Shown in pieces: positions 1 through 9,778 of a DNA stretch of 41,917 nt. The translations under genes and the position numbers were made by a program. The stretch covers positions 1 through 41,917 of the forward strand of contig WJOY01000009.1 of NCBI GenBank assembly GCA_009619075.1, given 5' to 3'. The notes under the pieces were generated by a model. The model was not told the DNA's origin. It worked only from the letters and a program-made list of their open reading frames with translations, and searched no databases. The first letter of the stretch is position 1. Every line of letters begins with the position of its first letter. Source of the DNA: Dehalococcoidia bacterium (lineage in GTDB: Bacteria > Chloroflexota > Dehalococcoidia > GIF9 > AB-539-J10).

Positions 1-22
1 CTTGTTTCCAGCTCAATCTTTT

Positions 23-691
23 TCATAGAGATTGCTTCGTCGCTTCCCCTTCGCTTTGCTCAGGGCTTCGGCTTACCCTCGCAATGACCCCTTGGTAGGA
101 AGTATCATTAAATGCTACCAAACGCGGCCCATAATCCTCAAACTCAAGGATGCTTACCCCTCCAAGGTCTACCTTGAATTTGGCGAGATAGTCCAGCGGT
201 AAATCCAAAGCTTTAAAGATGATAGCCAAGATGACAAAGTAATGGCTGACAGCTACCACCATGCCATCTTTATGCTCTGCTAACAAACGTTCGATGCTCG
301 CCCAGGATCTTTCCTGTAGCTCAACAAGGCTTTCCCCACCAGGCAACCTTTCCGACCCTCCCCCCTGCCACCACCGCATCAAGAACTGGCTAAAGGTAGT
401 GCTCAAACTAGACACAGACAAACCCTCCAATTCACCAAAACTAATCCCCTTAAGTCCGGCATCAATTTCTACAGGCAATTGATGCTGGCTAGCTATAGCC
501 TCGGCTGTACTTACAGCTCGCTTTAGGGAACTGGAAATTATGGCATCAATATTCTTATCCTTTAGCCATGAGGCTAACTTATTAGCTTGTTTTAACCCAG
601 CCTCGCTTAACTCAGTATCGCTGCCGCTTCCCTGAACACGCCGCTCTTTATTCCAATAAGTTTCACCATGCCTAACTAAGATAAGTTTCAA
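23..691 (-). CDS. Histidine phosphatase family protein (phosphoglycerate mutase-like)
   Basis: N-terminal LILVRHGETYWN RHG motif; C-terminal tail (VSRSPEQSEGEATKQSL) is encoded by a dispersed repeat. Confidence 0.9.
   Translation of the reverse strand: MKLILVRHGETYWNKERRVQGSGSDTELSEAGLKQANKLASWLKDKNIDAIISSSLKRAVSTAEAIASQHQLPVEIDAGLKGISFGELEGLSVSSLSTTFSQFLMRWWQGGGSERLPGGESLVELQERSWASIERLLAEHKDGMVVAVSHYFVILAIIFKALDLPLDYLAKFKVDLGGVSILEFEDYGPRLVAFNDTSYQGVIARVSRSPEQSEGEATKQSL
27..92. repeat. Dispersed repeat (…CTTCGCTTTGCTCAGGGCTTCGG…CGCAATGACCCC)
   Basis: Shares the 'cttcgctttgctcaggg…aatgac' pattern with 2262-2345 and 15060-15152. Confidence 0.6.
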
Positions 692-728
692 GAAATTGCC
701 TCCTTTATCAGCTATCAGCTATCAGTTT

Positions 729-1670
729 TCAGCTAGGGACTGACTGCTGAATGCTTTTATGAACTAACTTCACTCTCTCCCCATAAGAGGGATGGTCATA
801 AAATAAAATCTTTGCCCACTTACCAGGCTCAGCTTCAATCAAGTTCTGGTCAGTTAACTTAGTCATCAAGCCAATGAAAGCTTGAGGATTATTGCTTAGC
901 TTCAGTGCAGCCTCGTCTGCTGCCAGTTCAATGCGACGATTATACCAATTAAGAAGTGGCTGTAATATCAACATAAACACAGCTAAAACCAGAACTAGCC
1001 AAGGAAAGCCAGCCACATCACTTATCCCTTGGAAGGAAAATAACACCACTCCAGCCGTAAGAGCTAGACTGGTTAAATAAAATGCCAGCAAAAAGGCGAC
1101 TGGCCGAATCAGCATGAGCTTAGGAATATCGCGATGAATGTGGTGACCTAGCTCGTGAGCTAAAGTTACCTCTATCTCATCAAATGAATAACTCTGGAGC
1201 AAGGTATCACTGATAATAACACGTCTGGATTTGCCCCAGCCACTCAACATGGCATTGGCTGTAGTGGCTTTACTACTTAGATTCATGCTAAGCACATCCT
1301 TAACATCAACCTTAGCTCGCCTGGACAGATTCGCCAACCTCTCTTTAAGCTCTCCTTCCTTCAGAGGTTCCAATTTGAAGAACAGGGATATAAGAAGCGT
1401 AGGGGCTAGACAGGTGAGAAACAGAGTCAGCAAAAACATAATTAATCCCACAGCTAACCACCACAATGAAGGGAGACGTCCCATAAGCCAGTAAATAACT
1501 GTGACCAGACACAAGCCCAATAACAATCCCAGAGGTAAAGATTTAGCTTTGTCTTTCAGCCAGCCGACCACATTTTGGGTTGACAAGCCGTAGCGATGAG
1601 GCAACACAAAGTCCTGATAATAGCCCAGCGGTGCCACGATTATACCATAGCCTAATACTAGAATCATCAA
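729..1670 (-). pseudogene. M48 family metalloprotease, C-terminal part (HELGHH) of a gene split by tandem duplication
   Basis: HELGHHIHRD zinc motif; N-terminal ~70 aa duplicate the end of ORF 1667-2092. Confidence 0.8.
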
Positions 1671-1899
1671 ATATCAGCTAACCACCACAATGAAGGGAGC
1701 CATTCCATAAGCCAGTAAATAACTGTGACCAGACACAAGCCCAATACCAATCCCAGGAGTAAAGATTTAGCTTTGTCTTTCAGCCAGCCGATCACATTTT
1801 GGGTTGACAAGCCATAGCGATGAGGCAACACAAAGTCTTGATAATAGCCCAGCGGCGCCATGATTATTCCATAGCCTAATACTAGAATCAGCAAATATA
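1452..1899. repeat. Diverged tandem duplication, ~224-bp period (copies ~1452-1675 and ~1676-1899)
   Basis: 'agctaaccaccacaatgaaggga' begins at both 1452 and 1676; the copies then align nearly throughout. Confidence 0.9.
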
Positions 1900-2092
1900 A
1901 GGCTGCTGACCATGGAGAAGCAAAGGGCAAAAAACTAACTAGCCTAGCGGAAACTCCTGTAAAGAGAAGAGCTAGTAGCAAAATAGCCCCTATCCCTAGC
2001 TCAAGAGATAGCAGACGCCGTGAGAGCTTACTATATTCCCGAGCTTTTTGCTGGCGAGCTGGGTCAGGGGCATTCTGAGCTAGAGTCATCAT
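1667..2092 (-). pseudogene. M48 metalloprotease N-terminal membrane part, truncated by the duplication
   Basis: TM-rich; ILVLGYGIIMAPLGYYQDFVLPHRYGLSTQNVIGWLKDKAKS is repeated in the downstream ORF. Confidence 0.75.
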
Positions 2093-2121
2093 GTCTAGTC
2101 GCCTGAGGCTATTCCCCAGGC

Positions 2122-2850
2122 TCAGGGAGACATTCCTTTCAAAATGAGCTTGGTACGGTGAATAGCTTCAGGATATTGGGGGAAACCCAAGGCAACAACT
2201 ACCTGTTCTGGCCTACCGCTACCTTTAGCATCACAGCGCAATCTCATTCCCAAAATACATATAGACCCTTCACGGAGCCTGCCCTGAGCAAGATTCTTCG
2301 GTCGCTTCTCTCCCTCAGAATGACAAGCAGCGAAGGGTTCAGGATGGTGGCCGATAACCCATAAATCATCTATTAAGTCTCGCAAATCATATAGCTTCAT
2401 TTTGTCACCTCGGGAGTGATGCCAGGGTAACTCCCTGGCCTGAAGCAAGGAGTGAAGTGAGGCCTCTACATCTTGCTTGCTTTTCCCTGACTTTACCTCA
2501 ACACGGTACTCGGCGAAAGCAAGGCAAGATTGGAGCGAGGGGATATTTAGCCCTACCTGCCAGGCATCGAATATCTCAAACCCGCAAGGCAATTGACTCT
2601 TCACCCACATCATAAGAGATTGAGGAGGCATCCAGCAACTTAGCCATACATCCATGAGTTCAGCCTCACTGGTTACCCCTACAGCTAAAGGCGCTGCGAG
2701 TGAAATTCGTGGATGGGGGGTAAAACCTTGAGAATAAGCCAAAGGTATTTTTGCCCGCCTGAATGCCCTTTCCCAAAACCTCACCACATCAAGATGAGAA
2801 ATAAACTTAACCTCATCCCCACGACCAAACCTAAGACGCAGGCGTTGCAT
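2122..2850 (-). CDS. TIGR03936/DUF2344-type radical-SAM-associated protein
   Basis: RLRFGRGDEVKFISHLDVVRFWERAFRRAKIPLAYSQGFTPHPRISLAAPLAVG is typical of the family. Confidence 0.85.
   Translation of the reverse strand: MQRLRLRFGRGDEVKFISHLDVVRFWERAFRRAKIPLAYSQGFTPHPRISLAAPLAVGVTSEAELMDVWLSCWMPPQSLMMWVKSQLPCGFEIFDAWQVGLNIPSLQSCLAFAEYRVEVKSGKSKQDVEASLHSLLQARELPWHHSRGDKMKLYDLRDLIDDLWVIGHHPEPFAACHSEGEKRPKNLAQGRLREGSICILGMRLRCDAKGSGRPEQVVVALGFPQYPEAIHRTKLILKGMSP
2262..2345. repeat. Dispersed repeat inserted inside the DUF2344 ORF
   Basis: 'cccttcacggagcctgccctgagcaagattcttcggtcgcttctctccctcagaatgacaagcagcgaaggg', terminal CCCTTC/GAAGGG. Confidence 0.75.
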
Positions 2851-4108
2851 CTTTTTCCCTGGTCACCATAACTTTCTCTATCTTCACCCCTCGCATTTCA
2901 GTGATAACGAATTTCAGGTTCCGATACTTCAATTGCTCACCTTGCCTGGGTATCCGCCCAAGACAGCTCAGAATAAAGCCCGCCACAGTCTCATAATCAC
3001 CAAGAGGCAGTTCTAGTCCTAGTTCATCGTTAGCCTCCTCCACCCGGAATCCACCATCCAACTGAAAGACATTATCACCGGTTACCACGAAGTCCCTATC
3101 TTCCTTAATCAATTCATGCCGAATATCGCCCACAATCTCCTCAGTGAGCTGCCCCAAGGTAACCATTCCAGCTATACCCCCAAATTCATCGACAACAATT
3201 ACTACGTGATAACCGCCGTCTCTTATCTCGGTGAGAAGCTCTCCCAGATGCTTGCTCTCTGGCACAAAGTGAGCCGGTCGTATCAAACCATCAATAACAA
3301 TTTCTTCGCTTGCACAGTTATCAGTTAACTTCATAAGCACATCTTTAGCAAACAAGATACCCACCACATTATCAGTATTATCTTTATAGACGGGAAAGCG
3401 GCTATAAGGCGTTTGAGCATAGATAGCTAGAAAAACGCTTAGCTTCGTTCCTTGCTCTACCCAGGCGATTTCCGTCCTGGGAATCATTACCTTACTTACC
3501 GGGCGATCAGTAAACTCAAACACTTTGTGCAGCATCTCTGCCTCATCCTCTTCTACCACTCCTTCATCCTCACCGGCGCTTATAACGGAGCGTATCTCAC
3601 CCTCGCTCACTAGCTTCCTATCCTCCTCAGTCTCAGCCACCATTTTAATAAACCCTAAACCAATACGATCCAATGCCAAGACAAAGGGATAAAGGCACCA
3701 CTCTATTATCCTCACTGGATTAATATAAAGCAGCGATAGTCGCTGAGCACGGTGGACAGCTAAAGTCTTGGGGATAACCTCTCCAAAAACTAAAATCAAG
3801 GCTGTCACTCCAACAGTGGCTATGATTGGCCCCCATGGCAAGCCAAAGACAGCCACTGCCATAATAGTGCCCAGCGTAGCTGCCGCCACATTTACCAAAT
3901 TATTACCTAATAAAACAGTGGCTAAAAACCTCTCTGGTCTATCAGCAGCTTTAGCTAGCTGCCTTGCTCCCTTAACACCGCTTTCTACCAGATATCTTAT
4001 GCGAAGCTTGGGCAGAGAGATAAAAGCTGCCTCAGCACTGGAAAAGAAAGCTGACAGAGCTAAGCAGAGTAGAAAGGCTAACAAAAGCCAACTATCGGCG
4101 TCGTCCAC
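2831..4108 (-). CDS. Hemolysin/CNNM-type membrane protein with CBS domains (TlyC/CorC-like)
   Basis: DUF21-like N-terminus (AFFSSAEAAFISLPKLRIRYLVESG), VMIPRTEI, CBS and CorC-HlyC C-terminus. Confidence 0.92.
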   Translation of the reverse strand: MDDADSWLLLAFLLCLALSAFFSSAEAAFISLPKLRIRYLVESGVKGARQLAKAADRPERFLATVLLGNNLVNVAAATLGTIMAVAVFGLPWGPIIATVGVTALILVFGEVIPKTLAVHRAQRLSLLYINPVRIIEWCLYPFVLALDRIGLGFIKMVAETEEDRKLVSEGEIRSVISAGEDEGVVEEDEAEMLHKVFEFTDRPVSKVMIPRTEIAWVEQGTKLSVFLAIYAQTPYSRFPVYKDNTDNVVGILFAKDVLMKLTDNCASEEIVIDGLIRPAHFVPESKHLGELLTEIRDGGYHVVIVVDEFGGIAGMVTLGQLTEEIVGDIRHELIKEDRDFVVTGDNVFQLDGGFRVEEANDELGLELPLGDYETVAGFILSCLGRIPRQGEQLKYRNLKFVITEMRGVKIEKVMVTREKDATPAS

Positions 4109-4306
4109 CTATCACCACCCCCCAAATCCTCCGCTAAATAAACTGACCATACTTTTACAATTAAACCCTTGGGTTAAAATCTTCCCTTATATAAGTTATA
4201 ATAACATTAGCTAGCAAGCCTGTCAAAACAAAAACTTTTGACAGGCTCCCAATCCTATGATATTGTAGGCTTTGTTGATTATTTTGGTCAACAAAGCAGG
4301 GATTCA

Positions 4307-4777
4307 ATGAAGCTCTCCGCTAAAGGACGGTATGGAACCAGAGCGCTTTTAGATTTAGCCCTTCACTGGGGTGAGGGACTAGTTCCATTGAAAGATGTTG
4401 CTCGAAGACAAGAGATTCCACTGCCCTACCTGGAGCATTTAATCGCGCCTCTTATAGCAGCGGGAATAATAAAGAGCACTCGCGGGCCTCGGGGTGGAGT
4501 TTCACTGCTCAAGCACCCAGAGGAGATTAAGCTCAGCGAGGTGATTCAACTTCTCGAGGGCTCGATTGCTCCGGTAGAGTGTGTCGATAATCCAAAGTCA
4601 TATCCTTGTTCAGACCTTTGTGTCACTCGCGACATCTGGGGTGAGGTAAAAAAAGCCATAGACGGAGTTTTAGAATCTACGACTTTACAGGATCTGGTCG
4701 AGCGGCAAACTAGGAAAGAGGCAACTGCCAGGTGTAAAGTCAGAGAGGTAGTATGCCAGCTAAGATTGACAAAGTAG
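4307..4777 (+). CDS. Rrf2 family transcriptional regulator
   Basis: MKLSAKGRYGTRALLDLALH start; Cys triad CVDNPKSYPCSDLC; ORF-track start at 4238 is probably too far upstream. Confidence 0.92.
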   Translation: MKLSAKGRYGTRALLDLALHWGEGLVPLKDVARRQEIPLPYLEHLIAPLIAAGIIKSTRGPRGGVSLLKHPEEIKLSEVIQLLEGSIAPVECVDNPKSYPCSDLCVTRDIWGEVKKAIDGVLESTTLQDLVERQTRKEATARCKVREVVCQLRLTK

Positions 4778-4984
4778 ACTTGTTTCTTGCCCGGAGATAA
4801 AATAGCCTTAATAAAAGAAGTCCTATTGAAATGCAAAATGACAGAGCAAAAGTTAAAAAGTTTGCATTTTGAATTGTCATTTTGACTCTTGCCCTTTGAT
4901 TTTTAATTTTCTATAGGGAATCTATGTTTCGAGCAATGTCGGAGTTTATAGTAGAGGCTGAAGCTAGAAGGAAGGAGGTTAATT

Positions 4985-5203
4985 ATGCGAGAGAAGATAG
5001 AAGCAGCACTAGAGCAAATAAGACCTGCTTTGCTAGCAGATGGCGGTGATGTCCAGCTGGTAGATGTCAGCAACGGTGTGGTCAAGGTGAAGCTCACCGG
5101 TGCCTGCGGAGGCTGTCCAATGGCGACCATAACCTTGCGACAGGGAATTGAGCGTGTGCTTAAAGAGCAAGTGCCTGAAGTTAAGGAAGTGATTGCCATC
5201 TGA
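4985..5203 (+). CDS. NifU C-terminal-domain protein (Fe-S scaffold)
   Basis: IRPALLADGGDVQLV…GACGGCPMATITL motif; RBS aggaggtt. Confidence 0.93.
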   Translation: MREKIEAALEQIRPALLADGGDVQLVDVSNGVVKVKLTGACGGCPMATITLRQGIERVLKEQVPEVKEVIAI

Positions 5204-5257
5204 TTAAAGGACTATGCTATAAGAAAGAGACAAAAGGGGAACTAGCTAGGGACTGAA

Positions 5258-5542
5258 ATGCCAAAGGCTTTTATTTGTCATTCTTGTGATGAGAGAGTGG
5301 AATTCTCCCCTGAGAAGCGACCTTGCGAGGCGCTCAGCGGCTGGCTTACGGTTTCGCACTGGAAAGGCTTGGGAGCAGTTGAGCAGTACAATTTCTGTTC
5401 CTTTACTTGCCTTAAAAGATGGGCAGATGCTCAGGTTCCCAAAATCCCCGAGGTGTTCCTAAAGGCTTTTGAGAGAAAAAGGGATAAAAAAAGAAAGGCT
5501 ATGCGAGGAAAATACAACCTTGAAGGAGGAATCGCTCCATGA
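5258..5542 (+). CDS. Small Cys-rich (zinc-finger-like) protein
   Basis: CHSCDE … CSFTCLKRW Cys pairs; position within the Fe-S gene run. Confidence 0.6.
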   Translation: MPKAFICHSCDERVEFSPEKRPCEALSGWLTVSHWKGLGAVEQYNFCSFTCLKRWADAQVPKIPEVFLKAFERKRDKKRKAMRGKYNLEGGIAP

Positions 5543-5633
5543 GAGGATCGGGGCTTCCCAATAACCCCAGAAACAAAATGCCCTTCCAGCGGTTCATAAT
5601 TTTTATGTTTGAAGAGGAGATCGAGCGGTAAAA

Positions 5634-5867
5634 ATGCCTATCTATGAATATTTTTGTCCACATTGTAATCTTAAGTTTGAATTACTTCGCCCCTTATCCC
5701 AGTCAGACGAAATTGCCTCTTGTCCTTATTGTCATAACGGCGCTAAGCGAATGTTCTCTTCCTTCGCTTGCCCTTCTAACCACACGGAAGAGGAATCCGC
5801 CTCGATCGGTGGAAGTTCCCCTTGCAGCACATGCTCTGCCGTAAGCTGTGCTGCTTGCAAAAGATAG
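5634..5867 (+). CDS. FmdB-type zinc ribbon protein
   Basis: MPIYEYFCPHCNLKFELL…CPYCHNGAKRMFS. Confidence 0.88.
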   Translation: MPIYEYFCPHCNLKFELLRPLSQSDEIASCPYCHNGAKRMFSSFACPSNHTEEESASIGGSSPCSTCSAVSCAACKR

Positions 5868-5879
5868 TGCCATCGGCGA

Positions 5880-6620
5880 TTGAAACCAAAGGAGAATGAG
5901 CAAGTGTTAGAAGTAAAAGGGCTTAAACTAACGCTAAATGGCAAGCCTATAATCAACGGTTTAAATCTAGAAGTGAAGAAGGGCAAGATACATGGCTTAT
6001 TGGGGGTAAACGGGACTGGAAAGACAACGCTGGCTAACTTACTAATGGGGATAGGTTACCCAGATGAGGGAAGCATAATATTTGAAGGTCGAGATATCAC
6101 CAAGTGCACAATTTCAGAGAGGGCAAGGATGGGGATAACTCTGGCCTGGCAAGAGCCGGCAAAGTTTGAAGGGCTTAGCATAAAGGAATATTTGAAGTTA
6201 AGCAGGAATTTGGACTCAAACGAGAGCGAAAGTTATCTCTGGATGGTCGGGCTTTCCCCAGCAGAATATCTAAATCGAGCCGTTGATGTGAGCCTAAGCG
6301 GAGGAGAGAGAAAAAGGGTGGAGCTTGCCTCCGTCCTGGCTATGAAACCGAAATTGGCTATTTTAGACGAGCCTGATTCTGGCATAGATGTAATCTCACT
6401 GCCCCATATCATGAATGGGATAGTTGAAATGAGTAAACAAGGCTCTGCGGTGCTTTTAATCACGCATAGTGAAACAGGCATAGAAATAGCAAATGGGGTC
6501 TCTGTGATGTGTGCCGGAAAGATAATTAATACCGGAGCACCAGAGGAGATGTGTCAGTGGTTTAAGAATAATTGCCGGACATGTGACCATATCGGTGAGC
6601 CAGCTTATGAGGGGGCTTAA
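5880..6620 (+). CDS. sufC: SufC-like ABC ATPase
   Basis: Walker A GVNGTGKTT, signature LSGGERKRVE, Walker B LAILDEPDSGID; TTG start. Confidence 0.9.
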   Translation: MKPKENEQVLEVKGLKLTLNGKPIINGLNLEVKKGKIHGLLGVNGTGKTTLANLLMGIGYPDEGSIIFEGRDITKCTISERARMGITLAWQEPAKFEGLSIKEYLKLSRNLDSNESESYLWMVGLSPAEYLNRAVDVSLSGGERKRVELASVLAMKPKLAILDEPDSGIDVISLPHIMNGIVEMSKQGSAVLLITHSETGIEIANGVSVMCAGKIINTGAPEEMCQWFKNNCRTCDHIGEPAYEGA

Positions 6621-6623
6621 GAA

Positions 6624-7571
6624 ATGATTGTTGTCAACGAATACGAAGCGATACTCGAAGCCTACGGTAAGGCAGGTGGGAGTCTTGATGCCCTAAGAAG
6701 CAAGGAAGTAGGCAATCTTGTTATCCATAAAAATAGAGTCCTCAGTGCTAACGAGGTCAAAGGGATAAAAGTAGAGACAGAAGAGACAGAAACTGGTGTT
6801 AATATCTACTTTTTAGTGGAGGAAGGGGCGAAAATCAAATACCCAGTCCACTTATGCTTTGGTGTTTTGCCTAAGGAGGGGCTGCAGGAAATTATATTGA
6901 GAGTAGAGGCACAAGCCAACAGCGAGGTAACCGTGATTGCCCATTGTATTTTCCCCAATGCCATCAATGTAATACATAAAATGGACGCCGATATAAAAAT
7001 TGGGAATAACGCCAAGTTTTGCTACCAAGAAACTCATTATCATGGGGAGTCCGGCGGAGTTAAGGTTATCCCAAAGGCAAAAATCGAGGTAGGCAAGCAA
7101 GGTGTCTGGCAAAGCACCTTCACCTTGATCGAAGGCTGCGTGGGCATGTTGGACTACGACTTTGAGATTTTTGGCGAGGAGAAAAGCATAAATGAGCTTT
7201 TAGTAAAGATCTTTGGTAAAAAGGAAGACGATATAAAAATCGTAGAGAAAATCCACCTTGATGGAAGAGGAGCCAGGGGTTTGGCAAAAAGTCGTCTGGT
7301 ATTAAACGATAACGCCAAAGCAGTGGTTATGGGCGAAACGTACGGCAATGCCCCTTTTGCCAGAGGTCATGTTGACTGCCTCGAAATCGTGAATGGAAAA
7401 GGAGTGATAGCAAGAGCAATACCAATAGTATATGTGAAGAATGAGCAGGCAAAGGTTACTCATGAAGCCGCTATAGGTAGTATAGATAAGAAGCAGATGC
7501 AAACATTGATGGCAAGGGGATTAAATGAGGAAGAGGCAGTTGACGTCATCGTAAAAGGTATATTGCAGTGA
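6624..7571 (+). CDS. Short SufB/SufD-family Fe-S assembly protein
   Basis: Adjacent to SufC; C-terminal AKVTHEAAIGSIDKKQMQTLMARGLNEEEAVDVIVKGIL is SufB/D-type. Confidence 0.88.
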   Translation: MIVVNEYEAILEAYGKAGGSLDALRSKEVGNLVIHKNRVLSANEVKGIKVETEETETGVNIYFLVEEGAKIKYPVHLCFGVLPKEGLQEIILRVEAQANSEVTVIAHCIFPNAINVIHKMDADIKIGNNAKFCYQETHYHGESGGVKVIPKAKIEVGKQGVWQSTFTLIEGCVGMLDYDFEIFGEEKSINELLVKIFGKKEDDIKIVEKIHLDGRGARGLAKSRLVLNDNAKAVVMGETYGNAPFARGHVDCLEIVNGKGVIARAIPIVYVKNEQAKVTHEAAIGSIDKKQMQTLMARGLNEEEAVDVIVKGILQ

Positions 7572-7677
7572 TCGAAGTAAGAAAGGACTATCTTTTCGAA
7601 ATATTGCCCTAGGGTTTTTCTTAAGCGGGTGGGGCCAACGAGGGTTCTAAATTTTCAAACGAAAGGAGGCTAAAAAC

Positions 7678-7833
7678 ATGAAAATCGTAAGCCTATGCAG
7701 CAAAGGCTCCTGCTGCCCAGTAGTCAAGATAACTGATGAGCAAGTGGAAATAGGAGAGAAAGACAACACCTGCATTCTCACTAAAGACCAGTGGAAGACC
7801 CTCAAAGAGAAGATACTCAAAAAAGAACTCTAA
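7678..7833 (+). CDS. 51-aa Cys-rich small protein, absent from the supplied ORF track
   Basis: MKIVSLCSKGSCCPVVKITDEQVEIGEKDNTCILTKDQWKTLKEKILKKEL, preceded by RBS GAAAGGAGG. Confidence 0.75.
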   Translation: MKIVSLCSKGSCCPVVKITDEQVEIGEKDNTCILTKDQWKTLKEKILKKEL

Positions 7834-7942
7834 GACAAAAACCACAAAGTCAAACTCCGTAAGCCCCACTCGCTCCACAGAGAATTATTTGCTAAGGTAA
7901 CCTAGGATGGGTTTGTTAAGGCTAGAGAGAGGATAAAAGTTC

Positions 7943-8836
7943 ATGCCGAAAATCAATCTTCTCGATTCTAAAACCTGCACCTTGGTAGGGCTTGTCACCA
8001 ATATAGCTCTAGCAATCTTCAAGTTGCTTGCCGGTATATTTGGCTTCAGCTACGCCATGATAGCCGACGCTATTCACTCCATGTCCGATTGCCTCGCCAC
8101 CGGGACTGTTTATGTAGGCCTACGAATTGGAGAAAGACCGCCAGACGAGAGCCATCCTTATGGTCATGCCAATGCAGAAAGTATTGCCGCCTTCCTGGTT
8201 GCCCTCATAATCCTCGCTACCGGCGTCTTTGTCGGCGTTTCCGCTGTCGATCTTATTGCCCAGAGGCACCTGGAAACTCCAGCCACGATTGCTCTAGCAG
8301 CGGCTGCCATTTCCATAGTTATAAAGGAGGGGATGTTTCATTATACGCTCAAAGTAGGAAAGAGGAACAATAGCCCAGCCGTTATCACCAATGCCTGGCA
8401 TCACCGCTCAGATGCTTATTCCTCAGTGGCTGCTTTGGCTGGCATACTTGGAGCAAGGCTGGCTTTTCAATATTCAGACCCCATAGCTGGACTTGTGGTC
8501 TCAGCCCTTATTGTTAAGATGTCCTTCCCCCTTCTCCGCTCAAACATCGGAATCCTGATGGATGAAAGACCAGAGCCAGCAGTTTTAGATAGCGTCAAAG
8601 CCACAGTCTTAAAGGTTGGAGGAGTTAAAGCAATCGATAGTATCAAAGTACATCGCCGTGGTTCTACCTTCACCATTGATGTAGAAGTAGCTGTGGACAG
8701 CAACCTCACCGTGGAGCAAGGTCATCGGGTCGCCTCCGAACTAAAAAACAACCTCCAGAACAAGATTGAGCATGTGCAGGATGTCATGGTCCATGTTAAC
8801 CCTTATCAACCAAGGCAGATTTCAGAAAAGAAGTGA
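7943..8836 (+). CDS. Cation diffusion facilitator transporter
   Basis: MIADAIHSMSDCLATG; HPYGHANAES; HHRSDAYSS. Confidence 0.93.
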   Translation: MPKINLLDSKTCTLVGLVTNIALAIFKLLAGIFGFSYAMIADAIHSMSDCLATGTVYVGLRIGERPPDESHPYGHANAESIAAFLVALIILATGVFVGVSAVDLIAQRHLETPATIALAAAAISIVIKEGMFHYTLKVGKRNNSPAVITNAWHHRSDAYSSVAALAGILGARLAFQYSDPIAGLVVSALIVKMSFPLLRSNIGILMDERPEPAVLDSVKATVLKVGGVKAIDSIKVHRRGSTFTIDVEVAVDSNLTVEQGHRVASELKNNLQNKIEHVQDVMVHVNPYQPRQISEKK

Positions 8837-8839
8837 GTT

Positions 8840-9778
8840 ATGTTGAAAACCAATAGAGATTTGCCTTTAGTGGAAAAGATTTTGAAGCTGAAAAGGGATA
8901 GGAATGCCGTAATACTCGCCCATAATTATGTTCGCCCAGAGGTTCAGAGAATGGCGGGCTTCGTTGGTGATTCCTTGGAACTCGCCAGGAAGGTAAAAGA
9001 AGTAGATGCAGAATATATTGTATTTGCAGGTGTGGACTTTATGGCAGAAATGGCGGCCATATTAAATCCCGATAAAAAGGTTATACATCCAGACCCGTGT
9101 TCTAAATGTGCCATGGCAGCAAGGATAAAGGCTAAGGATATCTTAAAGGCAAAGGAAAAATATCCAGATGCCGAGGTTGTCACTTATATAAACTCTTCGT
9201 CAGAAGTGAAAGCGGTTTCAGACGTTATCTACACCTCCGCAAATGCGGTAAAGTTAGTTAAGAGCATGAAATCAAACAGAATAATCTTTGCCCCAGACAA
9301 GAATCTTGCCCATTATGTAGCCACACAGACGGATAAAGAGCTAATTCCAGTCCCGGAAAACGGATGCTGTCCCGTCCATCATGCATTAACACCAGAGGAT
9401 ATCGCCAGAAATCTTGAGAGGTATCCAGAGGCGGAGGTAATTGTCCACCCAGAATGCACGCCAGAGATTATAAAGCTTGCAGATTTTGTTGGCTCGACAT
9501 CCGCCTTAATCCACCATGTTAAAGAAACCAGTGCAAAGACAATCATTGTAGGCACAGAAATGGGCATAATCTCAAGGATGAAAAGGGACTCACCAGAGAA
9601 AAACATCATACCAGCCTCTAAATATCTGGTATGTCCTGATATGAAGATGCTTACGGCTGAAAAGGTGATAAAAGCGATGGAGCAAAAAGAACCAATTGTT
9701 CATGTAGATGAGGATGTTTGCCAGGGTGCCAGAAAAGCACTGGAAAGGATGTTTGAGCTTTCCACTCCGGAAAGGTAG
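8840..9778 (+). CDS. nadA: Quinolinate synthase
   Basis: ILAHNYVRPEVQ…VGDSLELA; HPECTPE; VGTEMGI; CPDMKM. Confidence 0.96.
   Translation: MLKTNRDLPLVEKILKLKRDRNAVILAHNYVRPEVQRMAGFVGDSLELARKVKEVDAEYIVFAGVDFMAEMAAILNPDKKVIHPDPCSKCAMAARIKAKDILKAKEKYPDAEVVTYINSSSEVKAVSDVIYTSANAVKLVKSMKSNRIIFAPDKNLAHYVATQTDKELIPVPENGCCPVHHALTPEDIARNLERYPEAEVIVHPECTPEIIKLADFVGSTSALIHHVKETSAKTIIVGTEMGIISRMKRDSPEKNIIPASKYLVCPDMKMLTAEKVIKAMEQKEPIVHVDEDVCQGARKALERMFELSTPER

Noticed and set aside
261-482. Plus-strand ORF inside the phosphatase gene
   Set aside because: Antisense to a clear histidine phosphatase; no own RBS or family signature.
710-735. 'tatcagctatcagctatcag' short tandem repeat
   Set aside because: Too short and simple to assign a function.
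5644-5844. 66-aa ORF overlapping the FmdB gene
   Set aside because: Out-of-frame shadow of the zinc-ribbon protein.
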